Part shown: in pieces, positions 40,601-52,880 of the stretch
Numbering within the stretch: the first letter of the stretch is position 1
Layout: each line of letters starts with the position of its first letter
Origin: Stichopus chloronotus
Taxonomy: Eukaryota; Echinodermata; Holothuroidea; Aspidochirotida; Stichopodidae
Direction: 5' to 3'
DNA length: 64,000 nucleotides
Assembly: GCA_021234535.1 (NCBI GenBank)
Contig: CM037837.1
Location: forward strand, 5,558,218 to 5,622,217
Translations under genes and position numbers: made by a program
The notes under the pieces: generated by a model
What the model was told of the DNA's origin: nothing
Database searches by the model: none
What the model saw: the letters and a program-made list of their open reading frames with translations, nothing else

Positions 40601-43600
40601 CCTAACATTCAAAGACACCATCAGGTAGATGAACCTGATGGTGTGTGTCATTGGGTACATAATTAGGTTGTGAAGGTACTGCATCACTTACTCAGTAGCT
40701 GGGGTGAGGCGTGGGTAAGTGTGACAACGAACTGAACTCACCAAATGCTTAACTTCCTCAGGAGATGCTGTCAGCAACTTCACATAACAACTTTTGCTTT
40801 TCTTCTCTGTAAAATGAACCAGATTTTAAACATGAACACATCAGAAAGGAAACGCATCTTGAGTGAACATAATACAATACATCTTGCAAGCAGAACTCAC
40901 TGTGTGCAACAGGAATGTTGAAAGACATACACACACTATGGGTATGTGCCACTTCAAAACTGTTGCAACTTCAAGTACCTTTACCTTTTAACATAGTCTT
41001 TATTTCTAAATTTCCCTCGCCTTTTGAAAAAGGCAGACAAACTTCTGCAAAGGCAGTAAATCATTAGAAACAAAAGGAAACACTTGGCTATTGGAATAAT
41101 CTACTTCTACTTACACAAGATACAAGCAGCGGACTCACCTAAAATGTTGTAAGGTTTAGTAACATCCTGCAAGTCTTCACCGAGATACACCGGCTGTGAG
41201 ATGACTGAACCTCTCTGTCTCTTCATCAAGCACATGGTTATCTTGTCCCCTGGTTTGAACAGATGCTGCTCAGCGGCGACAACACTTCAGAGAAACCACA
41301 TAGGAGACATAAAATAACATACAAGAGAACACTCAAAGAAAAGATTACAAATATTCCTCAATGCCAGTTCAACCCAATCTATATATTTTGTTCCTAATTC
41401 TAATTTGCACATACTACTTTGTGATGTGACTGTAAAAGACAAATTAAACATCTTCCAAACTATATGATTTTATTTCATGCCAGAAATGTGCAACATTCAT
41501 TTGGAGCAATGCATATATATTTTACAATTCTAGGATATTATCAATATGGATCTTTTGATTTCTAAGCACAGTAATATCAACTGAAGGCGACATTAATAGT
41601 GAATGCATCACATCAGGAAAAGACAGTCTGTCTGAATAGTCACAAGATTACACCACATTTTCTTCTTGTTGCCACACATGAAGTTCAAACCTCGGAATTA
41701 AATCATGTTCCTAGCGAGTGATTTCCACCCAATGATGCCAAAAATTCATGCAAATTATTGATACAAGGTATCTTTTGAATAAAGAATCCATTTCTTCAAT
41801 ATTTACAGCATTACATTGCTGTGTGACAGAAGTATAATAGATCATGGACCTACTCAATAATGAGGGGAAGAGAGTGTTCACCACAGACTTTAAAGCACAT
41901 GACACAGATTGCAAACAGAGCTTATGACGTGGAGTCAATGGGTCTTGGGCAGCTGGTTAATGTAATGTACACGGGGAGAATCTGTTATGTCATGCAGTGT
42001 TCGATTACTTTCCGGAAAATACAACACGAAGGGTAAAGAAAGCATCCTATCATACGGTAGAGGTACGAAAAAAGATGCCACATGAGGGCTGCTGCAATTC
42101 TATCAGAAAGGAACCACGTTTGTGAATTAATAGTATGTTAAGGTAGATAAACCAAATCTCTTTTTTCTTTCTTCTGGTTTTTTGTATTTCTGGAATGGCA
42201 GTCCCAACAAATTCCAGTACTGAAGCATAATGACACACCCACCTGCAACTTTTGCCACTGTCTGAAATCCTTATAACCAGGTTGCTCGTGGCCAATCCCA
42301 TTAACCATCAGATAAATTTAAGAGTTTCATATGATAACATTAGCTATGCCACACATGACACAAGACAGTGTTGATGACAGAACTGGTTCCAGAGGAATGC
42401 TGCAGCATTCAAAAACCATCATTGGATGCAAATTTTTTGCAACCAGGTTACTTAGGAGATTATTGACAGGAACATGATGTCACACTGAGTTACCTTTTCA
42501 GATCCTTTTTGATAACAGATTCGTAGCAGATGGGACATTTTCGCCACGTCTTGTCTGAGAGGGCTAAATAGTGAAGGATGCAGGACCAACAAAAGATGTG
42601 TCCACAGCGAGTAATTTGAGCTAGAGAAAAATGCAAACAACGACACACAAAAAGTGATCAGATTACATCAAAACAGAAGCCGTGGGCAGAGCCGACAGAT
42701 CAAGTGCGTGCCACCGCAGATCTTCCAAGTTTACAGCGTTGCTAGGTGAGCGATGCACTTAAACATGACACCAGCTCATCTGTGATTCTTAAAGGGAAAA
42801 TGCACTCACCCAAAACTGAATTACTACACGACAATTCATGATAGGCCTTATTTCCATTATGTGATACCATTTTTGTTGTTGAATGGCTTAATTTTGCAGA
42901 ATTACACCTTGCTTATGCAGTGCTGATATATTCCGCAACATCATGAAAATTAGTTACAAGAGAAAGGAGAAGAGAATTGCAAGATTTTTGTGATTTTTCA
43001 AAGTGAGGTAGAGGCGACTGCTTATTCCCTTTAATAAAAACTGATAGTCCCATATGCTCTGTGGTAAGGCATGCGTCATGAGAATATTGATGAAAAGAAT
43101 TTTTTACTTTTCACAAATAGATTTACTATCAGGAAACAAGGGGACACACTCAAATCTTTCTAGGATTACATGTTTATGCCTCATTTAGAGACTGAAAATG
43201 AAAAGTACACAAAGTCTTCCTCACAACCTATAATTCTACATGGACACTTCAACTTAACAAGTTGCAGCTATGGCATAGAAAATCTTGGGCATATTTCACA
43301 TGGAGTTTGTGAAGTAGGTTAAGAAAATACGTTGCCTTCTTCACATTCTTCACAACTGTCTCATGTAAACAGTACTGTCAGTACACGTCAATTTAAAATT
43401 TTAGCAATGCCCTATAAGAACTTGGACGTATTTTGCACATAGTTGTTTATGTCGAGTAAACTAATCACAACAAGTTAACTGATGTTAACTTAGAAACTTT
43501 GAAGGAATTTCCTGCCACCTTTAGGTGGCTAGTATGTACAGAATTTATACACAGCATTTCTACAGACTTGGTATTTTAATGCACACACCTGCTGAGGGAG

Positions 43601-46600
43601 GATACAGGCATATTGGGCAGGATGGTACCTCGTGACCCAACAGACGCACTTGCTCCACCACATCCCAGTCCACTATGGCATCAGCATCCACCATGTGGGC
43701 TTGGTAATCCTCAGATGACTTCACCACAAATTGACAGCTGTGTTAGAAGGTAGGAAGAGAAGATAGGACAGATTAAAAACTCAAGCAAATGAAGAAGGAC
43801 AAAATTCTAATAGACTAGTGAACAGCTGCACACTAGGAGTTGAATGTCATGGTACAAACGCATCTTGCTGCAGCTTTTGAAGTTACTTAGAAATTCTAGA
43901 ATGCTAAAGGAGAGCACTGAGTTGTATCAAGATTTTCCTTCTGTGTGGTCTTCCTTTGAGGGAGAGGTAATAATTCATTCAACATTACTTGACCTGATTT
44001 CACAGAGTTCAAGGAATTCAAAGACGCAGAATCAAATTCCAAGCCATAACACAAGGAGGCAAACTCAAGTCAAGACCTTTGGATAATTATCTGCATAAAA
44101 GTCACTTCAGTAATACTAGCTAACAACATCAGCAACAAAAAAAAACCTGGAGATCACACTCCAAACGTGTAGAAATTAAAAAAAAAAAAAAAAGCCCCAA
44201 AATTATTGTGAAACTGGTGTTTTCTAAGCTTGGAAGTTTATACTAATACACCCAATATGTTAGGATATCATTCCTTAAAGGGAAATAGGGCGTTTGTTTT
44301 ATAGAAAAATCCATATTTTTGAAACCAATGTTTGTGCACGTAGAATGATAGATTGTTCAAAATAAGGAAGAACAGTAGCCTTCTTTTCAAGAAATAAGCT
44401 TCTCACAGATAGAAATTCAGTTATTTCTTACTTAACACTAATTTGTTCACCCAAACTTTTCAAAATTCAAATGATGCATCTTCCTGTTACTCATCACATG
44501 CATAATGTTTTGAGGAGATGAAGCTTTTGCAGGTGTTTATTGATGAGAATGGATGGCTTAACAATGACTAAAGCTATTTCTTTTGTATGTCATGTCGGTG
44601 TATTCTAAACGCCCTATTTCCCTTAAAAGGTTTTGGAAGGATGTACTTGATCTTACCTGTTTTTTTTTTTTACGCGACTTTTTGAGACATTTCAACTTCA
44701 AAAATGTATGTAATACTGTTTGCTTTACATGGCATTTGCAACGTTTCATGGAACAATTTAGTTTTGAAGCAATAGCAATGATTTTCTTCAGATCGAACTG
44801 TTTTCACCTGAAAAACTACACTGTTCTACTGAGAGGATGACTGTCAAAGAGATCTGGCAAAACACCCATTGGTAGATTTTGTTACTTCAAACATGGTACG
44901 GCATCTAAACTGATGATGCTTTCTGTTATTCTAATGTTCAAGAATGAAGACAGCAATTAGTGGGTTAGCTACATCCTCTAGCTACAGGAACAAACTTACT
45001 GCCGCACATTTTGTAGAGAAGATTTTCACGGGTGCAACAGTGATTAGGCGGTAACAACCACAGTTATTCTCTGCTTTCACACAGTTAAAGGCGGCAGATT
45101 AGAATGGTGCTAGCGTTGAAGTGGAAGAAACTTGAAAGTTTTTGAGTAAGTTTATGCAGGAAATCCATACGAACGTTTGGCAGAATTGTGCTCCGTTAAA
45201 ACGGCCCACCGTTCGTTTTCCGTTTAAACATTTAATCCTGACAGCACTAGCTAAATTTGTCCTTTTTCCGACATGTCATCTGTTGATTCCATTGATTCAA
45301 TACTTAGTGCACTCCAGCACTTGATGGAAAGAATAATCTTGGGCTAGGCTTAATAAGGAATCATCTCACAGATGCATCAAAGTGACTTTGTGAGATCTGG
45401 CATTTTCACTGTGAGTCACTGCCCTGCACTGTGGGACTCACTGCGAGAGTTGGCAAGATTTGGGGTATAACATGACACTGTAGTGTGCTATGCTACACTG
45501 CACTAAACAATACACCAACAATGCCATAAATGTTACTCATTTGATTTCAGGCTTGAAAGCCAAAAACTCACTTTGCCTGTAGAAACTGCTCCTTGTTGTA
45601 TCTGGTATGCTTGTAACTGCCCCACTTGTTACGGGTGCTCCACTGACCTCTGTAGGCGGTCTTTCCTTCTTGCTGCTGTCCTCTTGGCTCAAGTTTGAAG
45701 TTCAACAGGTGATTCAGATTTATCTTCTTAGATCCCTGGGGGAGGGCTGAACCAAACTCAGCCCTCTGAGCCTTTGTCACCTGTAAAAACAAGGACTTCG
45801 TTGGTGAAATTGCTAATGCCATCAAAGATAATCTAACTACAAAAAGTATGTGACTCTCCTTTTAATTTCCTGTGTAAGAGCAAGTAACACTGAAATTACA
45901 TGCATCTCCCCTTTATGGATGGAAGGGAAAGATATACATAATATTATTAGCAGCACAACCACAGGAGTGGGTTCTCTGTACAATCAGCCTAGTTAGGCTG
46001 TCCAGCCTTTGGTCTCGGTGTATTGTATCTGCACCTTCCAACATAATGATTGCATCCTTTGTCATAATCACCTTTTAAACTTTTGACAACATGATGCCGA
46101 TGCAACTTCACACAAAACAGGACATAACAGCGTGTTTCTTTTCTCAAGTTAAACTTAGCGTTACCTACTGACCAACAGCAGGTAACATTTCCCACGTGCT
46201 ACAGTTGTAACTGGGAGTGTCGAATCTTTCACTGGGTAGATCATATTTGACGCTGAGCAACAAACACACACTTTCTTTATTCTCTTACCCATCAGTGCAA
46301 GAGTGGAAACAATGAAATCTGTTTACTTGGAAGAATCGACATCCAGGTGTTTCATTGCTACGTTTTGCCCCAGCATAAAGTGCCTTAAATCTGTGAGTAC
46401 TACAAATGAGACTGGTGGTCTATCACATCACAAATACACATAAGATACAGGCACTCGAGATGACTTACCTCATCACGTCTCCCAGACCAATTTTGTTTAC
46501 CACGAACCCTCTTCTCAAAGGACTTATTTCTTGGTTTTGGTGCAGGAGGTTGATACTTTGGTTGCGGATTAGCTTCTGCAGACCATGGCTCCCTCCGTTT

Positions 46601-49208
46601 ACCATGGAAGCGCTGGTTTCTATTGCTGTTACCCTTTCCATTATAATCTGATAGAAGTACGATAAAAGTAACAAAACTTGCATGTTAGGTCTTGCAATAC
46701 ACATGGTCGTGTTCTCAACCTATATTGCACATTCTAGCCTTGGTAATTTATGCAAAATTTAGTCCAGGGTCATTTGATAAAAATCAAGTCAACTGAAATC
46801 ATGATTTGAACTGAAAAAAAAAACATGATTTATGATTGATTTAGGTTACTGGTTTACGTACATGATTTAAAAAAATGTATGTATGTAAAAAAAAAAATCA
46901 CCAACCCTAAAATCCACCAAAATACTCCATCTATGAATTACAATTAGACTTATCACAAAGCCCCTTTAAAGTCCATTGCCCAACACTGACAGCATGCCCA
47001 GGAACAGACTGCTAGAGTCTAGTTATCACAGGCTGGGCTGGAAAAAATGTTTATTTCCCTGAAGGGGAGTAAAATTATTTCCCTGGAAGGGAGTAGAATT
47101 TCACACAATTCTCACTATATTCTCATGTACAGAAATGGGAAATTTCCCTCCAAAAGCCAAAGTTATAAAGTCATAAACCTAATATATAACAACACGTTCC
47201 TACAGTACCACAGTTGAAGCAAATTGGACAAGGCAATGCAAAGATATTGCCATACAGGATTTTCCATTAAGCCCCTCGCACTCATTACTATGCAAGTAAA
47301 GGCACCAAAAATGGTGAGGAATATTAAGTCAATATGATACGAGTACACACCAACTTTGAGAGGAATTGAGAAATCGGTTATAATATCGAGTCATATACCT
47401 CACATTCCAATAAAGCGATGTTCCCTCATTCATGTGCAAGGCAGGAGTACAAAAAATACTAGGGCATGTGTACAGTACTTAATACATGTACTTCATATGA
47501 TACACATACACACTACGTTTGAGAAAAATTAACCACTCAGTTATGTGAGCTACCGAGTCACATACCTTGCATTCCAACAGCATCACCTGCACACACATGC
47601 CGACTTGACTGCATACATTCTTAAATTGTTAACACAAGGAACCAAAAACAGCATTAAACCCGAAAGGTTCGCTAGCAGCACAGCAAACTGTTTCTATGTG
47701 CCTCTTCATATCACTTAATACGATGTTGCAATGCAATGATGTCAATAAAGTGGCAAACCGATTTCTGTTTTTCAATTGGGACATGACATTTTCCATTAAA
47801 AGTTCTGCCTTTGACAGAACAAAATTAAAAAAATGTACGGGGGGGGGGGGGGAGGAACATGAGGGCCTAACTTTGGACGGAAACAGTGAAACATAAAGCA
47901 AGGTCTGCTGGAAACAAGTGGTACAAGGCCTGGACCTACGGTATATCTTGTACTGATTATACTTTCTTTGCAGAACCAAGGGTAGTCTAGCCTGAATCAA
48001 GTTAGTATGAAATGTCTAACTGTTCATCATTATCTAATAAGACCTTGATGGCCATAGGCCATTTCATCGGGTCAAAAAGGATCAAAAGTCAGCTCTGTAG
48101 TCAAAGTTCTCTATTCCGCCTGACATCATCAAAGTTTTACTTAGAATTTGTTCAAAGATGGTGCACTGACAACATACGCTGGTTGCAAGTTCCAAATTAT
48201 CGGTACGCCAATAATACGCTGGGTAAAAAACCTCTGCCTAACGTTTTCATCGATTGCAATGACCCTTAAGAATTTTGAACTGTTGTCCTCGAGTGTGCGA
48301 GTCAACTGCTCCCTGACGAAGCTGATTATTGATGACCAAATCAAAATACAAATAAATCATGTCACCTCAAAGTCTTCTATACCTATGACAAGTTCACCTT
48401 GCATAATCTATCAGGATGACTGGACTGACCAAAAACAGGAATCAGTCTGGCTGCACATCTTTAGACAGATTCAATGTCATCAAGATCTTTCAACATGCAA
48501 CCAAGCAGGAATGCCAAACTCAACAATGGGATGCACTATAACATACCACAATCATCCACAGAACTAATTTCTTTGTAAAGGTTAGTGTATATCACCTACC
48601 AAAAAAAAATTATCCCACACTGGGACATAACATTCAGCAAATAGTTACTATGGACCAACAAAAGTACAGGAGTAGGGACCAAAACAGTAGCTTGATGTAT
48701 AACACGCATAATGTTAACCCAACGGAGAAACAACCGTCAATTAACAACCCTCAATTCAAACATGCTGCTTATGTTTAGACAGGATTTAATCCATTCACTC
48801 AAATTACTGTCAAGCAGATTGGAAAGCTAGTACTCACCCTGAAGTGCCAGTAGCAGTAGCAAAATGTGCCGGGGATCTGTATCCTTTTACTTTTAGGTTG
48901 CTGGGCAATGATGCTGAATCTTTGTGCAGGGGATAAATCCCGTGCACACGGCAACAACTCATCACTGTGGATTAGACATTGTGCCATCCGTCCAGCCTAA
49001 CTTACTAATTGTTACCCTGGACAAAATTATCATGTTAGCCTAGGCCTGTGTCTAAGGTTAACTTAGTGTGTTAGGCTAAGGTCTAGTTATTATTACAAAT
49101 TAGCCTTGTACGACCGCCGCATCAGTTACCTTTCCCCTTCGCCTCCGGCGCAATGGAACCATTTCTGGAAATTAATTTCTTTTCCATATCCTTTCCCTCC
49201 TTGGCCAT
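25649..49208 (-). CDS. RNF10: RNF10 orthologue, RING-finger E3 ubiquitin ligase (20 coding exons, complete)
   Basis: Exons in transcript order: 49208-49130, 46647-46469, 45780-45572, 43737-43589, 42620-42494, 41284-41139, 40806-40742, 40076-40023, 38848-38804, 37959-37905, 37083-37031, 36596-36500, 35552-35322, 34259-34126, 33446-33329, 31620-31519, 29747-29574, 28855-28773, 26679-26460, 25746-25649. All borders are GT-AG with matching phase. They sum to 2418 nt, or 805 residues plus stop. Conserved RNF10 blocks in order: [30 protein letters not shown], the C3HC4 RING (residues about 196-237), [15 protein letters not shown]...[46 protein letters not shown] and KKQQLLFST. The start is fixed by an in-frame TAA just upstream of the ATG. 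Known for the family: RNF10 ubiquitinates 40S proteins of stalled or degraded ribosomes and binds nuclear partners. It is divergent from the lectin gene and convergent with the TMCO6-like gene. Confidence 0.95.
27045..27165. repeat. ATTTAAATCA-type dispersed repeat, copy 1
   Basis: It contains several GATTTAAATCA palindromes and ends in an A-run followed by ATCAACAACCCTG. A related copy is at 46785-46910, ending ATCACCAACCCTA. Both are in RNF10 introns. Confidence 0.6.
27590..28420 (+). repeat. Satellite-like repeat block with a DR1-type motif
   Basis: A monomer of about 130-146 bp recurs. Its landmarks are TTTGACCTCCACCAAAAACA, then a segment like GATCTGTACAAG..TTCCC, then a TTTACAAGGTTTTCACTATTTGACC segment. 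Landmarks occur at 27606, 28045, 28179 and 28308. The gap between the first two contains the 35-bp array. Related monomers lie at about 61260-61400 and 63655-64000. It sits inside RNF10 intron 18. Confidence 0.75.
27669..27900 (+). repeat. 35-bp tandem array, six copies plus a partial seventh
   Basis: Units start at 27669, 27704, 27739, 27774, 27809 and 27844; a diverged seventh begins at 27879. Copies 2-6 are essentially identical. Each unit holds 8-bp inverted arms, ATGTGATC and GATCACAT, around a 12-nt spacer that includes TGTACA. The unit looks like an expansion of the GATCTGTACAAG segment of the surrounding satellite monomer. Confidence 0.9.
31519..31620 (-). CDS. RNF10: RNF10 basic, charged helix exon (exon 16)
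   Basis: Joined after LLLFQ of exon 15, it reads [20 protein letters not shown] and continues [14 protein letters not shown]. This corresponds to the Lys/Arg/Glu-rich helix that follows the PLT..FS(V/I)CEL block in vertebrate RNF10. In other members of the family this charged segment is a plausible nuclear-localisation or RNA-contact region; here that is inference only. Confidence 0.85.
33964..33985. repeat. Homopolymer of 22 C
   Basis: An uninterrupted C-run in RNF10 intron 14. Similar G/C runs of 9-13 occur at about 2600, 11855, 17361, 36879, 47840, 56770 and 60120, several within repeats with a GGATCC-like motif. Confidence 0.9.
36122..36182. repeat. Short 15-bp tandem
   Basis: Three to four copies of a TTCACTCTGTCACAG-like unit lie in RNF10 intron 12. 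Confidence 0.7.
37007..37083 (-). CDS. RNF10: RNF10 exon 11 with two usable donors
   Basis: The exon opens at 37083 and encodes an acidic stretch ([17 protein letters not shown]). A donor (AAG|GTCAGC) ends it at 37031. Reading on for exactly 24 nt without a stop reaches a second donor (GAG|GTTGGT) that ends it at 37007 and adds VSTASNDE. Both keep the frame into exon 12. The first donor fits the consensus better, so it is used in the 805-residue model. Confidence 0.6.
39082..39442. mobile_element. TTAA-bounded MITE-like element, second copy
   Basis: Its interior aligns with the 44275-44626 copy along most of its length (for example AACAGTAGCCTTC, then TTTCAAGAAAT, ACCCAAACTTT, GAGATGAAGCT). 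The ends start TTAAAGGGAAAT and finish TTTTCCCTTAA. The inverted repeat is more decayed than in the other copy. It lies in RNF10 intron 8. Confidence 0.7.
42494..43737 (-). CDS. RNF10: RNF10 RING finger (exons 4 and 5)
   Basis: Exon 4 (43737-43589) ends in [14 protein letters not shown]. Exon 5 (42620-42494) continues [13 protein letters not shown] and ends ...[14 protein letters not shown]. Zinc ligands by my numbering are C196, C199, C211, H213, C216, C219, C234 and C237: a complete C3HC4 set, so the ligase site looks functional. The intron separating the two halves is phase 1 and carries a short TTAA-bounded element (42789-43034). Confidence 0.95.
42789..43034. mobile_element. Short TTAA-bounded element
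   Basis: It starts TTAAAGGGAAAATGCA and ends TGCTTATTCCCTTTAA, an imperfect inverted pair of about 16 bp. Length is 246 bp with no coding capacity. The terminal motif resembles that of the 350-bp family, but the interior does not visibly align. Confidence 0.5.
44275..44626. mobile_element. TTAA-bounded MITE-like element, best copy
   Basis: The ends carry an 18-bp perfect terminal inverted repeat (AAGGGAAATAGGGCGTTT) and begin/end in TTAA. It is about 350 bp with no coding capacity. TTAA target sites are typical of piggyBac-type transposons, so a non-autonomous piggyBac relative is the likely class; this is inference. It lies in RNF10 intron 3. Confidence 0.75.
46785..46910. repeat. ATTTAAATCA-type dispersed repeat, copy 2
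   Basis: It shares the ATGATTTAA motifs and the A-run plus ATCACCAACCCTA end with 27045-27165. It lies in RNF10 intron 1. Confidence 0.55.
48010..48570 (-). mobile_element. Decayed non-LTR retrotransposon reverse-transcriptase fragment
   Basis: On the - strand, pieces in different frames read like the C-terminal end of a CR1/RTE-type reverse transcriptase: RCAARLIP, then [10 protein letters not shown], then [11 protein letters not shown] and [13 protein letters not shown]. Frameshifts and stops interrupt it, so it is inactive. It lies in RNF10 intron 1 on the same strand as the gene. Family assignment is by motif only. Confidence 0.6.
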
Positions 49209-50639
49209 TAGGCCTTACCTCGACGAAAAAATTAAAGGCTGCGAGCCTGGATACTCCGGCAGGAGATGATTTAGCTTTTACTGGACACATTATTTCGAAC
49301 TTGAAAGATTAGAACGCCATGTTGAAGAAAAGAATCCAACTCTTGTTAAACTGTGCGATATTAACAAGAAATTAGGAAATTTAACACACAAGAATAACTT
49401 TAAAATAGCTTTCACTTGTGCTTTAGTGCACAAGCAAATATTTGTGTGCAACCTTGCCCTCAAAATCGGTCACGAATGGACCAATTTTAGAGAAAATTTG
49501 ATAAGCCTTTCAGCGACCGCCCTTATATTTTGCTGCCAAACATACAGCATGTACATCCAAAGGATGCCAGTGACCTACCTAAGTAATATGCTAAATGCTA
49601 ATGTTAGACTTGGGATGAAAACTTTTTCGATTTTTCGTTCCATACATAGCATGTAAAGCAGGGGGAAAGACACTGCTGGGGGTGTTTTTGCGGTGGACGA
49701 AGCCCCAGGAAGCTCTGGGATTTTAGCATATATCTGGGTGAAAAATTCCTTGGATAGGTTAATTTTTGTTCACGAAAGATAATGCATGGAAGCGGGAGGG
49801 GGAACTGGGGAAACATCTTGACCGGGGACCCCTCAACCTCCCGTTGGTGCCGCCACTGCATGATGTAAGTCGAGCTGATTATGGTCCTGTGAAGCTGGGG
49901 GACGGCCAACGGGAGGCTGATTGAAGCATAATACTCCCCGTTATGTCATAATATCCTTTCTTATCTCCCCCTTTGATTTTTTACTTGGACTCGCGCGACA
50001 ACTTCAATCTGTTAGATTGGTCACGTAATAAAAGCTAGGAGCAACCGTCGCTAGCTTTTCTTGTTGCGTAAGAATGATGGAAGAGGTACTGTATACTGAT
50101 AATTGTACATGTAGGCTATAGAAATAGATATCTACTCGTGAGAGACTGGGAAAACGCAAACAATGAAACGGAAAATCGTGGATTGCCTTATATCAGTGCA
50201 TTTATAATTTCAAATGGAACTCAGAGCCATCGTACGTTAGCAACGTATATGAGTTTTAATTTGTTGGTCATAATTGTCAGGTAAAATGTTCCACTTGTTG
50301 TAAAATCGAGCCCCCTCTGAAAAAAATCTGCATACGGGACTGTTGTGATAACATACCGGCACTTCGCAGACCATGATCTTTTGGCAATCGTGATGTTTCT
50401 ATTTCATTTCTTACGTTCATGTATAGCGCCAAACATCGGCGAACACTTTTCCACATTTTTAATTTCATTCGTTGACGGACAATTACAATCTCCCCGGACA
50501 AAAAACCTACCGTTGCTGTGACTGAGAATGAGGCAGAACTACAACGACCCTAAATACTGCGTACAATTATTGTAAGACCAGAGGAAATATTTGGGGTAAT
50601 TGGGGAAATTATGTTATTTTTCATGAGTCATTTCTGAAA

Positions 50640-51110
50640 AGTTTCTTTAGTATAAGAAATTGTGAGACATTTCTAATGCATGATTAGAATTTACTTTCAA
50701 CATAATTCCCAGATATTGTGTGTCACTACGACATGCATAGCATACCTGGCTAGCGTTCCATAATGTTCCCCTTTGTGAATCAGTCGGCTCAAAAATTATG
50801 GTGTACCACAGGCCGCCTAAAGCGAAAGAGCTCCCGAAACTGGCATTCTCACTAAACTGTGCACCGACTTGTCACTGTCATCCTCAGTAAATGATTATTT
50901 CATCAAGCGAAACGAAAAAAGTTGAAATCAAATAAATACTGGAGATATATTCAGTTCAAATCGGACATCGTTTATCATCCTTTTTGCATGAACTCCACTC
51001 TACCGTCGGAAGGCTGACGGAGACTCCTCCCCTTAGGCCCCTCCCCGAGGAGGGCGATCACCCATAATTTTAATCCTATCAGAACGATTATTAAATTACG
51101 GGTCTAAGCG
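50640..51110. repeat. Dispersed repeat family, second copy
   Basis: It shares AATTGTGAGACATTTCTAA, ATTTCATCAAGCGAAACGAAAAA and GGCCCCTCCCCGAGGA with 17430-18330, in the same order. It lies in the RNF10-lectin intergenic region. Confidence 0.55.
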
Positions 51111-52429
51111 GTTGACAGTTACACTTATATAGCTTACAGGAACTGCCTTTAAGGGAGGATAGTTACTTCACTCTCTAGTTAGCGGACGGTCCCACTTTAA
51201 GGGTGATTCGTCTGTTCTGTGTGGAGGAGTGATTATTTTCATTTTAGCAATTTCCCCAGCTTGGTGGATCTTTGGTTCGATAGCAGTTCCATGTCCGGTC
51301 TACCAACCTCCCCATCACCACGACCAAACTAAACAACAATCATGACAACCAGGCGACACAAAAGTTTATTTTCTGCGTCAATGACTTTTGATATTTGCAG
51401 ATATATTGAAAAAGACAAACACATATCGGAAACAAACTCAAAGTTTGCACCATCATTAGAAGAATCCACCAGGTTTTGTTTAGATAATGGAAATCACATC
51501 CAACGACATATGTAGGCGTATGGAGTTACAATATTTGTTTGACATCAAAATTACAAAGGTACCATATGCAGATACCTATTACGTGCGCTACGGGCTTGAG
51601 TAAAAAATGGCGAAAAAGATGAACTAACGCGTGGTTTTTTTGGAGGTTTCGTAGAGAAGGGATATAAGAGATCCGGATGGAAAATGCTCAGTGATACTTC
51701 TGATCCATTTCTTCTCTTCGGTCCAATCTCTCCTGAAATAGGTTAATTCGGACGCTATTTTATCAGAACACCTCGTTAATGCGTTGTATTTATTTTCAAA
51801 CGAGATTGGTAGTCAAGGGGAATTACATGGGTTATTCTCCTGTCTCTTAAAAGGTTCACTTAATACTTACTAAAGATTACGTTTTCTTTATCTTCAAGGT
51901 ATTGTTCGCACCGGCTCACGCTGGGTAATGTTACCTTTTGATGGAAAATTCCTCTTCTTGTGTGTTTTATTGCGATCTTATCGATTACCTATTTTATCTT
52001 GTGATAGCCACATTGAATACACAGTGTGTCTAATAACTAATTATGTAGGTTAATCATGTTGATCATGGTTGGTCGTCGACTACGTCACAAGCCACAGAGA
52101 TCACAGTCAATTACATCATAATGTCCGCGCCCTTCATATACACGCATAGTGTTAGAAACTCTGTGGGGCGGGAAGTTTGAACATATCATGTTGCCCGTGA
52201 GAAGTTCATTTCAAAACATCAAGAATATGAATGAAAATGGTTTGAAATGGCTTAATAGGGGTCAGAAGACATGTTCCTTGACTGGAATTCCCCTTAATAT
52301 CTCATGTGACGTCAGTCCCGTACGTGATGACTCTATGCACACGTCACTAGTTTATGGTTTCAGTGAAAGTTATTATTTACAAGTAGCATTGGAACATTTT
52401 AACAAATTAATTGTTTAATTGCTCACTTA

Positions 52430-52880
52430 AAAAGAAGTGATCGAATTAACATTTTGCAGAAAATTGTTGAATTGACAGGATGTAATTAGTTGTCATTTAA
52501 ACATTTTGCAGAAAATTGTTTAATTGCTCATTCAGGAAAGAAGTGGACAAGTCAACATTTTGCAAAGAATTGTTGAGTTGACCATATGCAATAAGTTCTC
52601 ATTTGGACATTTTGCAGAAAATTGTTGAAATGACAAGATATGCTAAATTGTCGTTTGAACAATTTGCAGAAAATCGTTTCATTGTTCAAATAACATAACT
52701 AAAAAAATGATCATTTTTCTGTATTTTTGTATGCAGATTTTCCTTGTTATCCAGACATTTTGCAGAGAATTGTCAAGTAACGGAGAAAAGAAATTCTTAT
52801 CTGGACGGCACTTTTAAGCTTCCTTATGTGCGGCTAACCTTTGACCATACCTGAAAAGACCTTTACAAAGTTTGCAGAGT
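52430..52880. repeat. Degenerate tandem repeat, period 52-54 bp
   Basis: The core ACATTTTGCAGAAAATTGTT recurs at 52449, 52501, 52555, 52607, 52659 and, after a longer gap, 52755, with a weaker copy near 52865. Alternate units are more alike, hinting at a 106-bp higher-order unit. Confidence 0.75.

Larger units (their letters stand above)
25747..43588 (-). other. RNF10 introns 4-19: content
   Basis: The introns hold repeats rather than extra exons. Intron 18 (26680-28772): an ATTTAAATCA-rich repeat (27045-27165) and the satellite-like block with the 35-bp array (27590-28420). Intron 14: a run of 22 C (33964-33985). Intron 12: a small 15-bp tandem (about 36122-36182) and a degenerate TTTTCC/AATTTC-rich segment (35760-35900). 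Intron 11: a run of about 9 C near 36879. Intron 8: a MITE-like element (39082-39442). Intron 4: another (42789-43034). I see nothing recognisable in introns 13, 15, 16 and 17. Confidence 0.6.
43738..49129 (-). other. RNF10 introns 1-3: content
   Basis: Intron 3 (43738-45571) carries the best-preserved TTAA MITE-like copy (44275-44626). Intron 2 (45781-46468) shows nothing recognisable. Intron 1 (46648-49129) contains an ATTTAAATCA-type repeat (46785-46910), a 13-G run (47840-47852) and a decayed reverse-transcriptase fragment (about 48010-48570). Confidence 0.6.

Noticed and set aside
48148..48567. 139-codon open frame on the + strand
   Set aside because: It is antisense to a decayed reverse-transcriptase fragment.
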